A stretch of 5,552 nucleotides of DNA from an uncultured Bacteroidales bacterium (GCA_900321845.1 ONXT01000109.1:1-5552); one strand, 5' to 3'. Shown: positions 1-5,552, counted from the stretch's first letter. Program-made: numbers and translations. Notes: generated from the letters alone by a model not told the origin.

Positions 1-1
1 C

Positions 2-736
2 AAATCCAAAGACGAAAAACTCAAACGCGAGGTAATTGGCGGCTATGTCCTTTATCCGGGCAACCTGTCGAAACAACAATTTCAAGGTTCGTACTATCAA
101 CGCAGTGTTGACGAGGTTAATATCGGCGCGTTTCCCCTCAAACCCGGCGGACATTGGTATTCGCTCTACAATCAAGATGGCGGCTACAACGATTTGCTCC
201 TCGATGCGTCTTCATCGGAAGATGTGCTTTACAATCAGATTAAGCAATGGTTGGAAGACGACAACGCCGACGAAACGTTGTTACAGACGGCAATACCGCA
301 AAAGGGGTTGGAATATGTTTCTGCAAATAACGGTTCGGGTGTGGTACTTGTAATGATGGAAAATTATGAAAACAGAAGCAACAATTTCGCACACGGTAAA
401 ATTGCTATTCCGCTAAAAACCACGGAAAGCGGAATGACAATTTTGGAGCATAAATCCGAAATTGCATACGTATTGTTTCACACTCGCAAAAATGGAATCA
501 ACAATCACTTGTTCCGCATCAAAGAATCAGCCAAAATCCTATCATATACCGATGTAATTCAGCAAGGCTATTATCCTGTAAATAAAGATTATAGACGTTA
601 TCTTTGTGTTATAATAAACCTTAACAACGAGATTGATAGCACCGCCATCGACACTTCTTATCAAAACATTCCATACGACAATGCATCAGAGCGTTACGAT
701 GCCCAATATGCGGAGATGGAAGAATTGTTAAGGTAA
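2..736 (+). CDS. C-terminal part of a probable DUF2357/PD-(D/E)XK (McrC-like) restriction nuclease, 5' end outside window
   Basis: The frame is open from base 2 to the TAA at 734-736, giving 244 residues with no true start in the window. The first 50 residues carry GGYVLYPG (about 13-20) and, after an aromatic YYQRSVDEV stretch, IGAFPLKPGG (41-50). I recognise this pattern from the end of the nuclease domain of DUF2357/PDDEXK_7 proteins, which often partner McrB-like AAA+ GTPases or ATPases in modification-dependent restriction. The catalytic PD-(D/E)XK residues would lie upstream, outside the window. The tail has hydrophobic strands (VVLVMM about 114-119, AYVLFH about 155-160), then HLFRI and a GYYP turn, then YLCVIINLN. 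This resembles the PUA/EVE-like C-terminal domain seen in some of these proteins; that domain call is inference. The ATG at 194 is internal, because conserved sequence precedes it. The next gene begins 68 bases downstream behind its own promoter. Confidence 0.62.
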   Translation, partial: KSKDEKLKREVIGGYVLYPGNLSKQQFQGSYYQRSVDEVNIGAFPLKPGGHWYSLYNQDGGYNDLLLDASSSEDVLYNQIKQWLEDDNADETLLQTAIPQKGLEYVSANNGSGVVLVMMENYENRSNNFAHGKIAIPLKTTESGMTILEHKSEIAYVLFHTRKNGINNHLFRIKESAKILSYTDVIQQGYYPVNKDYRRYLCVIINLNNEIDSTAIDTSYQNIPYDNASERYDAQYAEMEELLR

Positions 737-743
737 AAACATA

Positions 744-771
744 AAAAAGTTTCTCTATTTGGAAACTTTTT
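744..771. repeat. Perfect 10-bp inverted repeat, candidate antitoxin operator and/or weak terminator
   Basis: The left arm AAAAAGTTTC (744-753) and the right arm GAAACTTTTT (762-771) are exact reverse complements separated by 8 bases. The repeat lies 7 bases after the upstream stop codon and ends just before the TAATTTTG promoter element. Its left arm contains the candidate -33 element. A site in this position suits an operator bound by the HigA antitoxin or the HigBA complex, which typically repress their own promoter. The A-arm/T-arm hairpin could also act as a weak, GC-poor terminator for the upstream nuclease gene. The sequence does not separate these two roles. Confidence 0.7.
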
Positions 772-780
772 GTAATTTTG
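750..780 (+). promoter_or_regulatory. Bacteroidetes-type promoter of the toxin-antitoxin module
   Basis: TAATTTTG at 773-780 matches the TAnnTTTG -7 consensus exactly. TTTC at 750-753 is a three-of-four match to the TTTG -33 element, with a 19-base spacer within the usual range. Transcription would begin a few bases after 780, leaving a leader of about 20 bases before the toxin ATG at 805. The promoter overlaps the inverted repeat at 744-771, so a bound repressor would block it. Confidence 0.65.
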
Positions 781-804
781 TGCCGTTATAATTACAAGAA
801 CATT

Positions 805-1146
805 ATGAACTTAATAAAACCGAGATTTGAAGTTAGATACTTGCAAGAAGCAATTGACTTTTTGTCTGTTATAGATGGAAAAGCGCGTGAAAAAATTATC
901 TATAACATAAAAAAATCGGCAGTTGTTATCGACAAGGAACTTTTCAAGAAATTGGAAGGGTCGGATATTTGGGAGTTTAGGACGCTATACAATGGTGTTT
1001 GCTACCGACTGTTGGCTTTTTGGGATACAGAGGCCAATAGTTTGGTGATTGCAACCAATGGCTTTATCAAAAAGACAGACAAAACTCCCAAAAAAGAGAT
1101 TGAAAGGGCGGAAAAAATTATGAAACAATATTTCGACAACAAATAA
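805..1146 (+). CDS. higB: Type II toxin, RelE/HigB family (phage Gp49-like)
   Basis: This 113-residue protein has the length and layout of the phage-derived Gp49-like/HigB toxins, which have a RelE fold and usually cleave mRNA on the ribosome. Visible family features are an N-terminal helical region (EAIDFLSVI, then AREKIIYNIKKS), the central strand motif WEFRTLYNGVCYRLL (56-70), and AFWD. These are followed by the basic strand-helix signature NGFIKKTDKTPKKEIERAE (about 85-103). Probable functional basic residues are R59, R68, K89, K90 and K93. I chose the ATG at 805 because the in-frame TTG at 778 overlaps the promoter -7 element and adds residues outside the family. The antitoxin gene starts 14 bases after the stop, in the toxin-first order typical of higBA. 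The DNA is markedly AT-rich compared with the truB region, suggesting acquisition. Confidence 0.88.
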   Translation: MNLIKPRFEVRYLQEAIDFLSVIDGKAREKIIYNIKKSAVVIDKELFKKLEGSDIWEFRTLYNGVCYRLLAFWDTEANSLVIATNGFIKKTDKTPKKEIERAEKIMKQYFDNK

Positions 1147-1160
1147 ATGGTGATTGAATT

Positions 1161-1475
1161 ATGGCAAAGATGAAGGTATATACTATGGAGGAGGTCGAAG
1201 ACAGATTTATTGGCAAAAAAGGCACTCCTGAGCGTGAAAAATTTGACGCTGAATACGAAGAGTTTCTCATTGGCGAGACAATCAAGCAAGCCCGTAAGAA
1301 CAAGCAACTTACGCAGGAGCAACTCGGCGAACTTATCGGCGTCAAGAAGTCGCGCATTTCTAAAATCGAAAACGGCGAAAACCTGAGTTTCGGGGCTGTT
1401 TTGAGGATTTTCCGCGCAATGGGCATTTCGGCAAAACTTCAATTGGAAAACATCGGCGAAATGCCTTTGTGCTAA
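1161..1475 (+). CDS. higA: Antitoxin, XRE-family helix-turn-helix (HigA type)
   Basis: This 104-residue protein is the expected partner of the preceding HigB-like toxin: it would bind and neutralise it and repress the shared promoter. Its N-terminal third (KVYTMEEVEDRFIGKKGTPE and following) matches the conserved leader of Bacteroidetes HigA antitoxins. An XRE/Cro helix-turn-helix covers roughly residues 38-90. TQEQLGELIG (51-60) forms the scaffold helix and turn, and KKSRISKIENG (62-72) forms the recognition helix. The C-terminus (AKLQLENIGEMPLC) is short. The ATG at 1161 follows the toxin stop by 14 bases with an A/T-rich leader. I see no separate promoter, so co-transcription is likely. 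The inverted repeat at 744-771 is the obvious candidate binding site. Confidence 0.9.
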   Translation: MAKMKVYTMEEVEDRFIGKKGTPEREKFDAEYEEFLIGETIKQARKNKQLTQEQLGELIGVKKSRISKIENGENLSFGAVLRIFRAMGISAKLQLENIGEMPLC

Positions 1476-1508
1476 ATAGTTGTAATCTAAAATATCTCAT
1501 AATATAAT

Positions 1509-3293
1509 ATGAATCAACCCTTAAATACCGCTGTGCCGCAGGACGACCCATACGTCCTCGGTCAGGTGATTGTCCTCGACAAGCCGTTGAAGTGGACATC
1601 GTTTGACATCGTTAACAAGGTGCGCTACCTCTTGCGCCATTACCGCCGACTCAGGAAGGTGAAGGTGGGACACGCCGGCACGCTCGACCCGTTGGCGTCT
1701 GGGCTGATGATTGTGTGCACGGGCAAATTCACCAAGCAGATTGAGTCGTTTCAGGCGGAAGAGAAAGAGTACACAGGCACGATTCGTTTGGGGGCCACCA
1801 CACCCAGCTTCGATAAGGAGAAACCAGTGGACGCGACCTATCCCACGGAGCACATCACCGAAGAGATGGTGCGAAAGACCGCTCGCGAGATGACAGGCGA
1901 ACAGGAGCAGGTGCCGCCGCAATTTTCCGCGGTACGCATCGCTGGGAAACGCGCCTTTTCGTACGCACGCGAGGGTGCCGACGTGGAAATCCAACCGCGG
2001 AAAATCACCATCTCCGAATTTGAAATCACACGCTGTGAACTTCCCGACGTGGATTTCAGAATTGTCTGTAGCAAAGGCACTTACATCCGTTCCATCGCGC
2101 GCGATTTCGGTCTGGCGCTTGAAAGCGGAGCCCACCTCACCGCATTGAGACGGACCCGCATCGGCGAATACAAGGTGGAAGATGCCATCCAATGCCACCC
2201 CATCAGCGAGGAGGAGATGCTGGAACCGAAAGAGAATTCCACCATCATACTCGGCCTGATGTCCGGCACTTCTTTAGACGGACTTGACCTTGCGCTATGT
2301 CGTTTCTACACGGAAAACTCGCAATGGGAATACGACATCCTTAAAGCGGAAACAGCACCTTATGACGACCAATTACGACAGGAATTATCCGCAGCACCGC
2401 AACTTTCAGGACTGGAATTGGCGAAATTGGACCGGAAATTTGCAAAAGCCATGGCAGAAAAGGTCAAAAGTTTCCTGAAAGACTCTCCACACAAGCCACA
2501 ATACATAGCATCACACGGCCAAACCATCTTCCACCAGCCGGAAATCGGGCTGACTTTGCAAATCGGCAGCGGTGCCGTTCTGGCCGCTGAAACCGGCATC
2601 CCCGTCATCTGCGACTTCCGCACCACCGATGTCGCCTTGGGCGGACAAGGCGCGCCAATCGTTCCAATTGGCGATGAACTACTTTATAATCAATATGATG
2701 GCTGTTTGAATCTGGGAGGATTCTGCAACATTTCTTTCAAGAAAAACGGGAAACGCGTCGCCTTCGACATCTCCCCATGCAATCTTCTGCTCAATTTTCT
2801 GGCAGGCCGCGAAGGGAGACCGTTCGATACAAACGGGGAAATGGCTCGCGAAGGAGAAATCATCCACCCCCTGTTGGAAAAGCTGAACGAGATTCCTTTT
2901 TATCAAAAAGAGGGTGCGAAATCGCTCGGCAAAGAGTGGTTGGATTCGGAAATTCTGCCACTTTTTGATGTTAACAACGTTAAAATCAGGGATTTGCTTC
3001 GCACTGCCACCGAACACATCGCCACACAAATTGCAAAAATTTTAAACCACAACCACATTCCAACGCTGCTTGCCACCGGTGGCGGTGCGAAGAACAGTTT
3101 CTTGGTGGAACGCCTGCAGGCACTCGCTCCGGAAACGAATGTCACCATACCCGATGAAAAAACCATCGACTTCAAGGAGGCCATCATCTTCGCTTTCCTC
3201 GGCCTGCTACGCATTCAGGGCAAGGCCAACTGCTTGCACGACGTAACCGGCTCGCTCAAAGACAATTGCGGAGGCGCAGTATATTTAAGCTGA
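1509..3293 (+). CDS. truB: TruB-AnmK fusion: tRNA pseudouridine-55 synthase joined to anhydro-N-acetylmuramic acid kinase
   Basis: One frame encodes 594 residues holding two normally separate enzymes. Residues 1 to about 236 are a full-length TruB, which converts U55 of the tRNA T-loop to pseudouridine. They include LDKPLKWTSFDIVNKVR (23-39), the motif GHAGTLDPLASG with catalytic Asp60, KEYTGTIRLGATTPS, VPPQFSAVRIAGKRAF, and CSKGTYIRSIARDFG followed by GAHLTALRRTRIG. Residues from about 245 to 594 are a full-length AnmK, which hydrolyses and phosphorylates 1,6-anhydro-MurNAc to MurNAc-6-phosphate in cell-wall recycling. Both parts are probably cytosolic. Neither half looks truncated, and about ten Glu-rich residues link them (ISEEEMLEPKE). 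No stop or frame change is visible at the joint. The start at 1509 adds roughly 15 variable residues before the TruB core, so a slightly later start is possible. The next gene begins 32 bases downstream. The domain calls are very secure. Whether the fusion is real or caused by a sequence error at the joint cannot be settled here. Confidence 0.92.
   Translation: MNQPLNTAVPQDDPYVLGQVIVLDKPLKWTSFDIVNKVRYLLRHYRRLRKVKVGHAGTLDPLASGLMIVCTGKFTKQIESFQAEEKEYTGTIRLGATTPSFDKEKPVDATYPTEHITEEMVRKTAREMTGEQEQVPPQFSAVRIAGKRAFSYAREGADVEIQPRKITISEFEITRCELPDVDFRIVCSKGTYIRSIARDFGLALESGAHLTALRRTRIGEYKVEDAIQCHPISEEEMLEPKENSTIILGLMSGTSLDGLDLALCRFYTENSQWEYDILKAETAPYDDQLRQELSAAPQLSGLELAKLDRKFAKAMAEKVKSFLKDSPHKPQYIASHGQTIFHQPEIGLTLQIGSGAVLAAETGIPVICDFRTTDVALGGQGAPIVPIGDELLYNQYDGCLNLGGFCNISFKKNGKRVAFDISPCNLLLNFLAGREGRPFDTNGEMAREGEIIHPLLEKLNEIPFYQKEGAKSLGKEWLDSEILPLFDVNNVKIRDLLRTATEHIATQIAKILNHNHIPTLLATGGGAKNSFLVERLQALAPETNVTIPDEKTIDFKEAIIFAFLGLLRIQGKANCLHDVTGSLKDNCGGAVYLS
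2205..2219 (+). promoter_or_regulatory. Possible internal translation start for a free AnmK
   Basis: An in-frame ATG at 2217-2219 (residue 237 of the fusion) lies directly between the TruB and AnmK domains. A purine-rich AGGAGG sits at 2209-2214, only 2 bases upstream. Initiation here would give a free kinase of 358 residues, about the usual AnmK length. The spacing is too short for a good Shine-Dalgarno site, and Bacteroidetes depend little on such sites. Use of this start is therefore a possibility rather than a call. It may be a relic of the original anmK start codon. Confidence 0.25.
2241..3293 (+). other. anmK: AnmK kinase module within the TruB-AnmK fusion
   Basis: This segment encodes residues 245-594 of the fused protein. 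In order it shows the nucleotide-binding signature GLMSGTSLDGLD (249-260), IASHGQTIFHQP (333-344), LQIGSGAVLAAETGIPV, CDFRTTDVALGGQGAPIVP (368-386), LNLGGFCNISF (400-410), the catalytic-region AFDISPCNLLLN (418-429), ATGGGAKNSFL (522-532), IDFKEAIIFAFLGLL (553-567), and the closing VTGSLKDNCGGAVYLS. Asp420 aligns with the proposed catalytic Asp of the DTGPGN motif of proteobacterial AnmK. The DISPCN form looks like the Bacteroidetes variant rather than a loss of function. The segment runs from the family's normal N-terminus to its normal C-terminus, so it should be a complete kinase. Confidence 0.9.
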
Positions 3294-3325
3294 ACATCAT
3301 TCAACAAGAAATCAAAACCATCGTT

Positions 3326-3436
3326 ATGAAAAAAAGAGAATCAAGGATTGCCAACAACCCAGTCCACACACGGCCAACAGGCATGACAATTTTCGCTGCC
3401 ATCCTCACCATTGCAGTTCCGTTGATGCTAAGCTGT
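3326..3436 (+). other. Predicted signal peptide with candidate lipobox of the nuclease
   Basis: Codons 1-37 of the nuclease gene give a positively charged start (MKKRESR), a polar stretch, and the hydrophobic core MTIFAAILTIAVPLML. Cys37 is at 3434-3436. The charged region before the core is unusually long (19 residues). If translation began at the second in-frame ATG, just before TIFAA, the signal would lack basic residues, so the upstream ATG is preferred. Signal peptidase II processing is likely but not certain, because the residues before the Cys (M-L-S) fit the consensus only at -1. Confidence 0.55.
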
Positions 3437-4207
3437 CATCCTCACAAACAGAAACCCACCAACCACACCTTCAACATCCCGATAGCGGAGGAGGTGACGC
3501 CGGAGTCGAACTTGGAGATTCCCGTTTTGGACCAAGAGGAACCCAACCTACAACTAATTGAACACTACGCATATACTGTCAATTACCAGAAGGAGTGGAA
3601 AATCCCCCGCTGGGTGGCCTACCAGCTCACCGCCGACGAGGTGGTGGGTACGGCAGAACGGAAAAAACACTTCATCCCCGACCCGGAACTTGATATTGAG
3701 GTGTCGGCGGTAAACGACGACTACCGAAACAACGGGCGCGACCTGGACCGCGGGCACATGGCTCCTGCCGCCGACATGAAGTGGAGCGATCGGGCCATGG
3801 AGGAGAGCTTCTTCTTCAGCAACGTCTGCCCGCAAAACCACAATCTCAACTGCGGCGATTGGAACGATCTTGAGGAACGCGTGCGCGGGTGGGCCAAGTA
3901 CTTCGGCAGCGCCTACATCGCCTGCGGCCCCATCATATCATCCAAAAAGCCGAAAACCATCGGTGCCGCCAAGGTGGTGGTGCCCGACGCCTTCTTCAAA
4001 GTAATCCTCGTTGAAAACAAGGACGGCTGGCAAGCCATCGGCTTCATTATGAAAAACGAAGCCGGCAGCCGCAACCTGAGCCAGTATGCCGTCAGCATCG
4101 ACGAAGTGGAGAAAACAACCGGCATGGACTTCTTCTCCGGCCTTGACGACAGCATCGAAGACAAGATCGAGAAATCCTTCGACCTGAGTCAGTGGAAATT
4201 GAAATAA
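3326..4207 (+). CDS. Probable lipoprotein or secreted DNA/RNA non-specific endonuclease (NUC1 family)
   Basis: This 293-residue protein belongs to the beta-beta-alpha-metal non-specific nuclease family typified by Serratia nuclease, which degrades DNA and RNA with Mg2+. The catalytic signature DRGHMAPAADM begins at residue 141, with His144 as the probable general base. SNVCPQNHNLNCGDWNDLEE follows. Asn175 aligns with the Mg2+-binding Asn of Serratia nuclease, and Glu183 with its conserved Glu. GSAYIACGPI (195-204) and VPDAFFKVIL (219-228) are also typical. The N-terminus has a basic stretch, then a hydrophobic segment (about 20-35) ending LMLSC. This suggests a signal peptide with lipid attachment at Cys37, although the lipobox is imperfect (Met at -3, Leu at -2). 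Residues 38-75 look like a flexible tether. I chose the ATG at 3326 because the longer TTG-initiated version at 3266 would overlap anmK and disrupt the signal peptide. The likely role is nucleic-acid scavenging in the periplasm or outside the cell. Confidence 0.88.
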   Translation: MKKRESRIANNPVHTRPTGMTIFAAILTIAVPLMLSCHPHKQKPTNHTFNIPIAEEVTPESNLEIPVLDQEEPNLQLIEHYAYTVNYQKEWKIPRWVAYQLTADEVVGTAERKKHFIPDPELDIEVSAVNDDYRNNGRDLDRGHMAPAADMKWSDRAMEESFFFSNVCPQNHNLNCGDWNDLEERVRGWAKYFGSAYIACGPIISSKKPKTIGAAKVVVPDAFFKVILVENKDGWQAIGFIMKNEAGSRNLSQYAVSIDEVEKTTGMDFFSGLDDSIEDKIEKSFDLSQWKLK

Positions 4208-4222
4208 AAAGTTGAAAACCAG

Positions 4223-5440
4223 ATGATTTTGTCGAAAACGGGAATCGGATACGCAGCGAAGCACCTTTTGAAGGTGGCTTTCCCGAATTTGCAACCGATA
4301 ATCAAGGTTGAAAGCGGAATCGCACAGGCTGATTTCAAGGATTGGAAAATCATCTTTGGAAACGAGCCGCTCCATACTGATTCATTTTCATATCTTATTG
4401 ATAACAAATCAATTATAATCAAAGAAGATATTATTTCCATCCTATTTGATTTGTTGTCACGGCGGGAAGAACTTCTTCAGACCGCTCAATTTGACCGTCA
4501 TGGTAGATACTGCTTCGAAGGCAGCCTCGCACAGCGTTTTCACTGCGACCAACGCCCCATCATCGATGATTGGGCAATGAAAATCAGAAAAATTGCGGTA
4601 GAAATAATGCCGGAATTGCAAATTCTGCCACGAAAATCGCACGACTACAGTACGCACGACATTGATTTGCTCTGCCGTTTCGGCGGGTTCTTCAAGAATC
4701 TCCGCACGCTTTCCGCAGATTTGCTCAACCCACGTTACAAAGGACAGTTCCGGAAATCATGGATGCAATTCCGTGATTATCAAAAAGATAAAGACAACGA
4801 TCCGATGACAAAGGCTGCCCGAATGCTGGCAGAGGCGGATCAAGAAGCTGGATGGGAATCCATCTTTTTCATCAAGGCGTTGGTTTCAGGTGAAAACGAC
4901 TGCACCTACGACATTTTCGGCGAACAAATCCAACGCCTCATTGCAGAATTAACAAAGATAGATGCAGAAATCGGTCTGCACGGAAGCTATACAAGTCCGG
5001 AAGATTCGTGCATTTTTAACAAAGAAAAAGAGCGTCTGGAACAGGTTATCGGACAAAAAATCGTGTTAAACCGGCAACATTATCTACGTTTTGAGGCAGA
5101 AAAGACGCCGGGAATTTGGGCCCAAGCGGACATAGGTCACGATTTTACGTTAGGGTACGCCGAACAATATGGGTTCCGCTGCGGCACCTGCCATCCTTTT
5201 CCAATTTATGACCTGAAAAACGACTGTCCCACCAACATCATCGAACACCCACTCATTGCGATGGATGGCACTTTTTTCCAATATATGAAACTCAATGAAG
5301 CTGAAAGTCGTGAGATTATCAACAACTTACGCAAGATCTGCCATGAAGTGGAGGGCGATTTCGTGCTGTTGTGGCACAATTCCTCCGTTTTCCGCGAATA
5401 CGAAAGCTGGTACAAGGAGGTCTTTACTGCCTGTCTCTGA
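4223..5440 (+). CDS. Polysaccharide deacetylase-like protein, Bacteroidetes type (divergent NodB fold)
   Basis: This 405-residue protein resembles the roughly 400-430-residue Bacteroidetes proteins annotated as polysaccharide deacetylase family (an N-terminal domain of unknown function plus a divergent NodB-like barrel). Visible landmarks are DRHGRYCFEG (91-100), the metal-site-like THDIDLL (144-150), GLHGSYTS (251-258) and QHYLRF (285-290). They continue with IGHDFTLGYAEQYGFRCGT (304-322), HPFPIYD, AMDGTFFQYM (346-355) and LLWHNSSVF (382-390). Asp146, Asp148, His253 and His385 are the likely catalytic or metal ligands by analogy with NodB motifs. The second His of the usual motif 2 is not evident. 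The family probably removes acetyl groups from a surface glycan, but no substrate can be read from the sequence. There is no signal peptide, so the protein is probably cytoplasmic. It starts 15 bases after the nuclease stop, suggesting one transcript. The segment 4381-4440 is very AT-rich (11 G+C in 60), while later parts are not. Confidence 0.75.
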   Translation: MILSKTGIGYAAKHLLKVAFPNLQPIIKVESGIAQADFKDWKIIFGNEPLHTDSFSYLIDNKSIIIKEDIISILFDLLSRREELLQTAQFDRHGRYCFEGSLAQRFHCDQRPIIDDWAMKIRKIAVEIMPELQILPRKSHDYSTHDIDLLCRFGGFFKNLRTLSADLLNPRYKGQFRKSWMQFRDYQKDKDNDPMTKAARMLAEADQEAGWESIFFIKALVSGENDCTYDIFGEQIQRLIAELTKIDAEIGLHGSYTSPEDSCIFNKEKERLEQVIGQKIVLNRQHYLRFEAEKTPGIWAQADIGHDFTLGYAEQYGFRCGTCHPFPIYDLKNDCPTNIIEHPLIAMDGTFFQYMKLNEAESREIINNLRKICHEVEGDFVLLWHNSSVFREYESWYKEVFTACL

Positions 5441-5466
5441 TTCTCACGGCATTTTTTGTATCTTTG
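5436..5466 (+). promoter_or_regulatory. Bacteroidetes-type promoter for the pepE-like gene
   Basis: TATCTTTG at 5459-5466 matches the TAnnTTTG -7 consensus exactly. TCTG at 5436-5439 is a three-of-four match to the -33 TTTG with a 19-base spacer, and it lies within the last codons of the deacetylase-like gene. A start a few bases after 5466 gives a leader of about 35 bases before the ATG at 5509. The pepE-like gene is therefore probably transcribed separately from the genes upstream. Confidence 0.7.
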
Positions 5467-5508
5467 CATCTTGAATCCTTTTAGAAATAATCATTAAAAA
5501 AAACAGAT

Positions 5509-5552
5509 ATGAAACTTTTATTAATCAGCAATTCAACCAATTACAAAGAGAC
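5509..5552 (+). CDS. pepE: N-terminus of a probable dipeptidase E (peptidase family S51), 3' end outside window
   Basis: Only 14 full codons are present, reading MKLLLISNSTNYKE. The MxLLLxSNST start is the characteristic first beta-strand and loop of peptidase E (PepE), a cytoplasmic serine peptidase that hydrolyses Asp-X dipeptides. The catalytic residues lie beyond the window. A consensus promoter at 5436-5466 and an A-rich leader (AAAAAAAACAGAT directly before the ATG) support this start. The short length limits certainty, but the motif is distinctive. Confidence 0.7.
   Translation, partial: MKLLLISNSTNYKE

Noticed and set aside
36..353. Open frame of 105 codons near the left end
   Set aside because: The overlapping frame from base 2 carries recognisable nuclease motifs across the same bases, while this frame has none.
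778..804. TTG start at 778 extending the toxin by nine residues
   Set aside because: The TTG is part of the -7 promoter element TAATTTTG, so it would not be within the transcript. The ATG at 805 fits the family length.
1002..1442. Minus-strand open frame of 146 codons across higB and higA
   Set aside because: It covers two well-supported + strand genes, and its Phe/Leu-rich translation is what an antisense of Lys/Glu-rich coding sequence gives.
1462..1469. TGCCTTTG as a promoter -7 element for truB
   Set aside because: It has one mismatch at a key position and no TTTG-like element 19-21 bases upstream, and it lies within the last codons of higA.
1521..2198. Long minus-strand open frame of 225 codons opposite truB
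   Set aside because: It lies wholly opposite a strongly conserved TruB coding region, its translation shows no recognisable motif, and it follows from the GC-rich codon use of truB.
2679..3214. Minus-strand open frames opposite the AnmK region
   Set aside because: They sit opposite conserved kinase motifs and show no domain, signal or start context of their own.
3266..3325. TTG start at 3266 extending the nuclease by 20 residues
   Set aside because: It overlaps the end of anmK and adds residues that spoil the signal peptide. The ATG at 3326 is the natural start.
5441..5508. Terminator after the deacetylase-like gene
   Set aside because: There is a run of six T at 5452-5457 but no stable stem precedes it; the run leads straight into the promoter -7 element.

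Overview
The window looks like chromosomal DNA from a member of the Bacteroidales. Two intergenic regions carry the Bacteroidetes-type -7 element TAnnTTTG (TAATTTTG at 773-780, TATCTTTG at 5459-5466). Leaders are A-rich with no clear Shine-Dalgarno sequence, and the proteins resemble Bacteroidetes versions of their families. All recognisable genes are on the + strand. Assignments come from remembered family motifs, not database searches.

Region 1 (1-1475) is accessory and visibly AT-rich; for example, 781-840 has 17 G+C in 60. It begins inside the 3' end of a gene that resembles DUF2357/PD-(D/E)XK (McrC-like) restriction nucleases. A perfect 10-bp inverted repeat and a promoter follow. They lead into a two-gene toxin-antitoxin module: a HigB/Gp49-type RelE-fold toxin first, then an XRE-type HigA antitoxin. 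This reads as the edge of a defence or accessory island.

Region 2 (1509-5440) is a run of three closely spaced genes. The first, at 1509-3293, is one uninterrupted reading frame. It encodes a complete TruB tRNA pseudouridine-55 synthase joined to a complete AnmK (anhydro-N-acetylmuramic acid kinase), and this fusion is the most unusual item here. The second, 32 bases later, is a probable lipoprotein or exported DNA/RNA non-specific endonuclease (NUC1 family, DRGH motif). The third, 15 bases after that, is a Bacteroidetes-type divergent polysaccharide deacetylase-like protein. The short gaps suggest co-transcription. The shared theme may be envelope and nucleic-acid recycling (MurNAc salvage, extracellular nuclease, glycan deacetylase), but that link is inference.

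Region 3 (5441-5552) has a Bacteroidetes promoter followed by the first 14 codons of a gene whose N-terminus matches the start of peptidase E (PepE). I see no rRNA, tRNA, CRISPR array, insertion sequence or convincing minus-strand gene.
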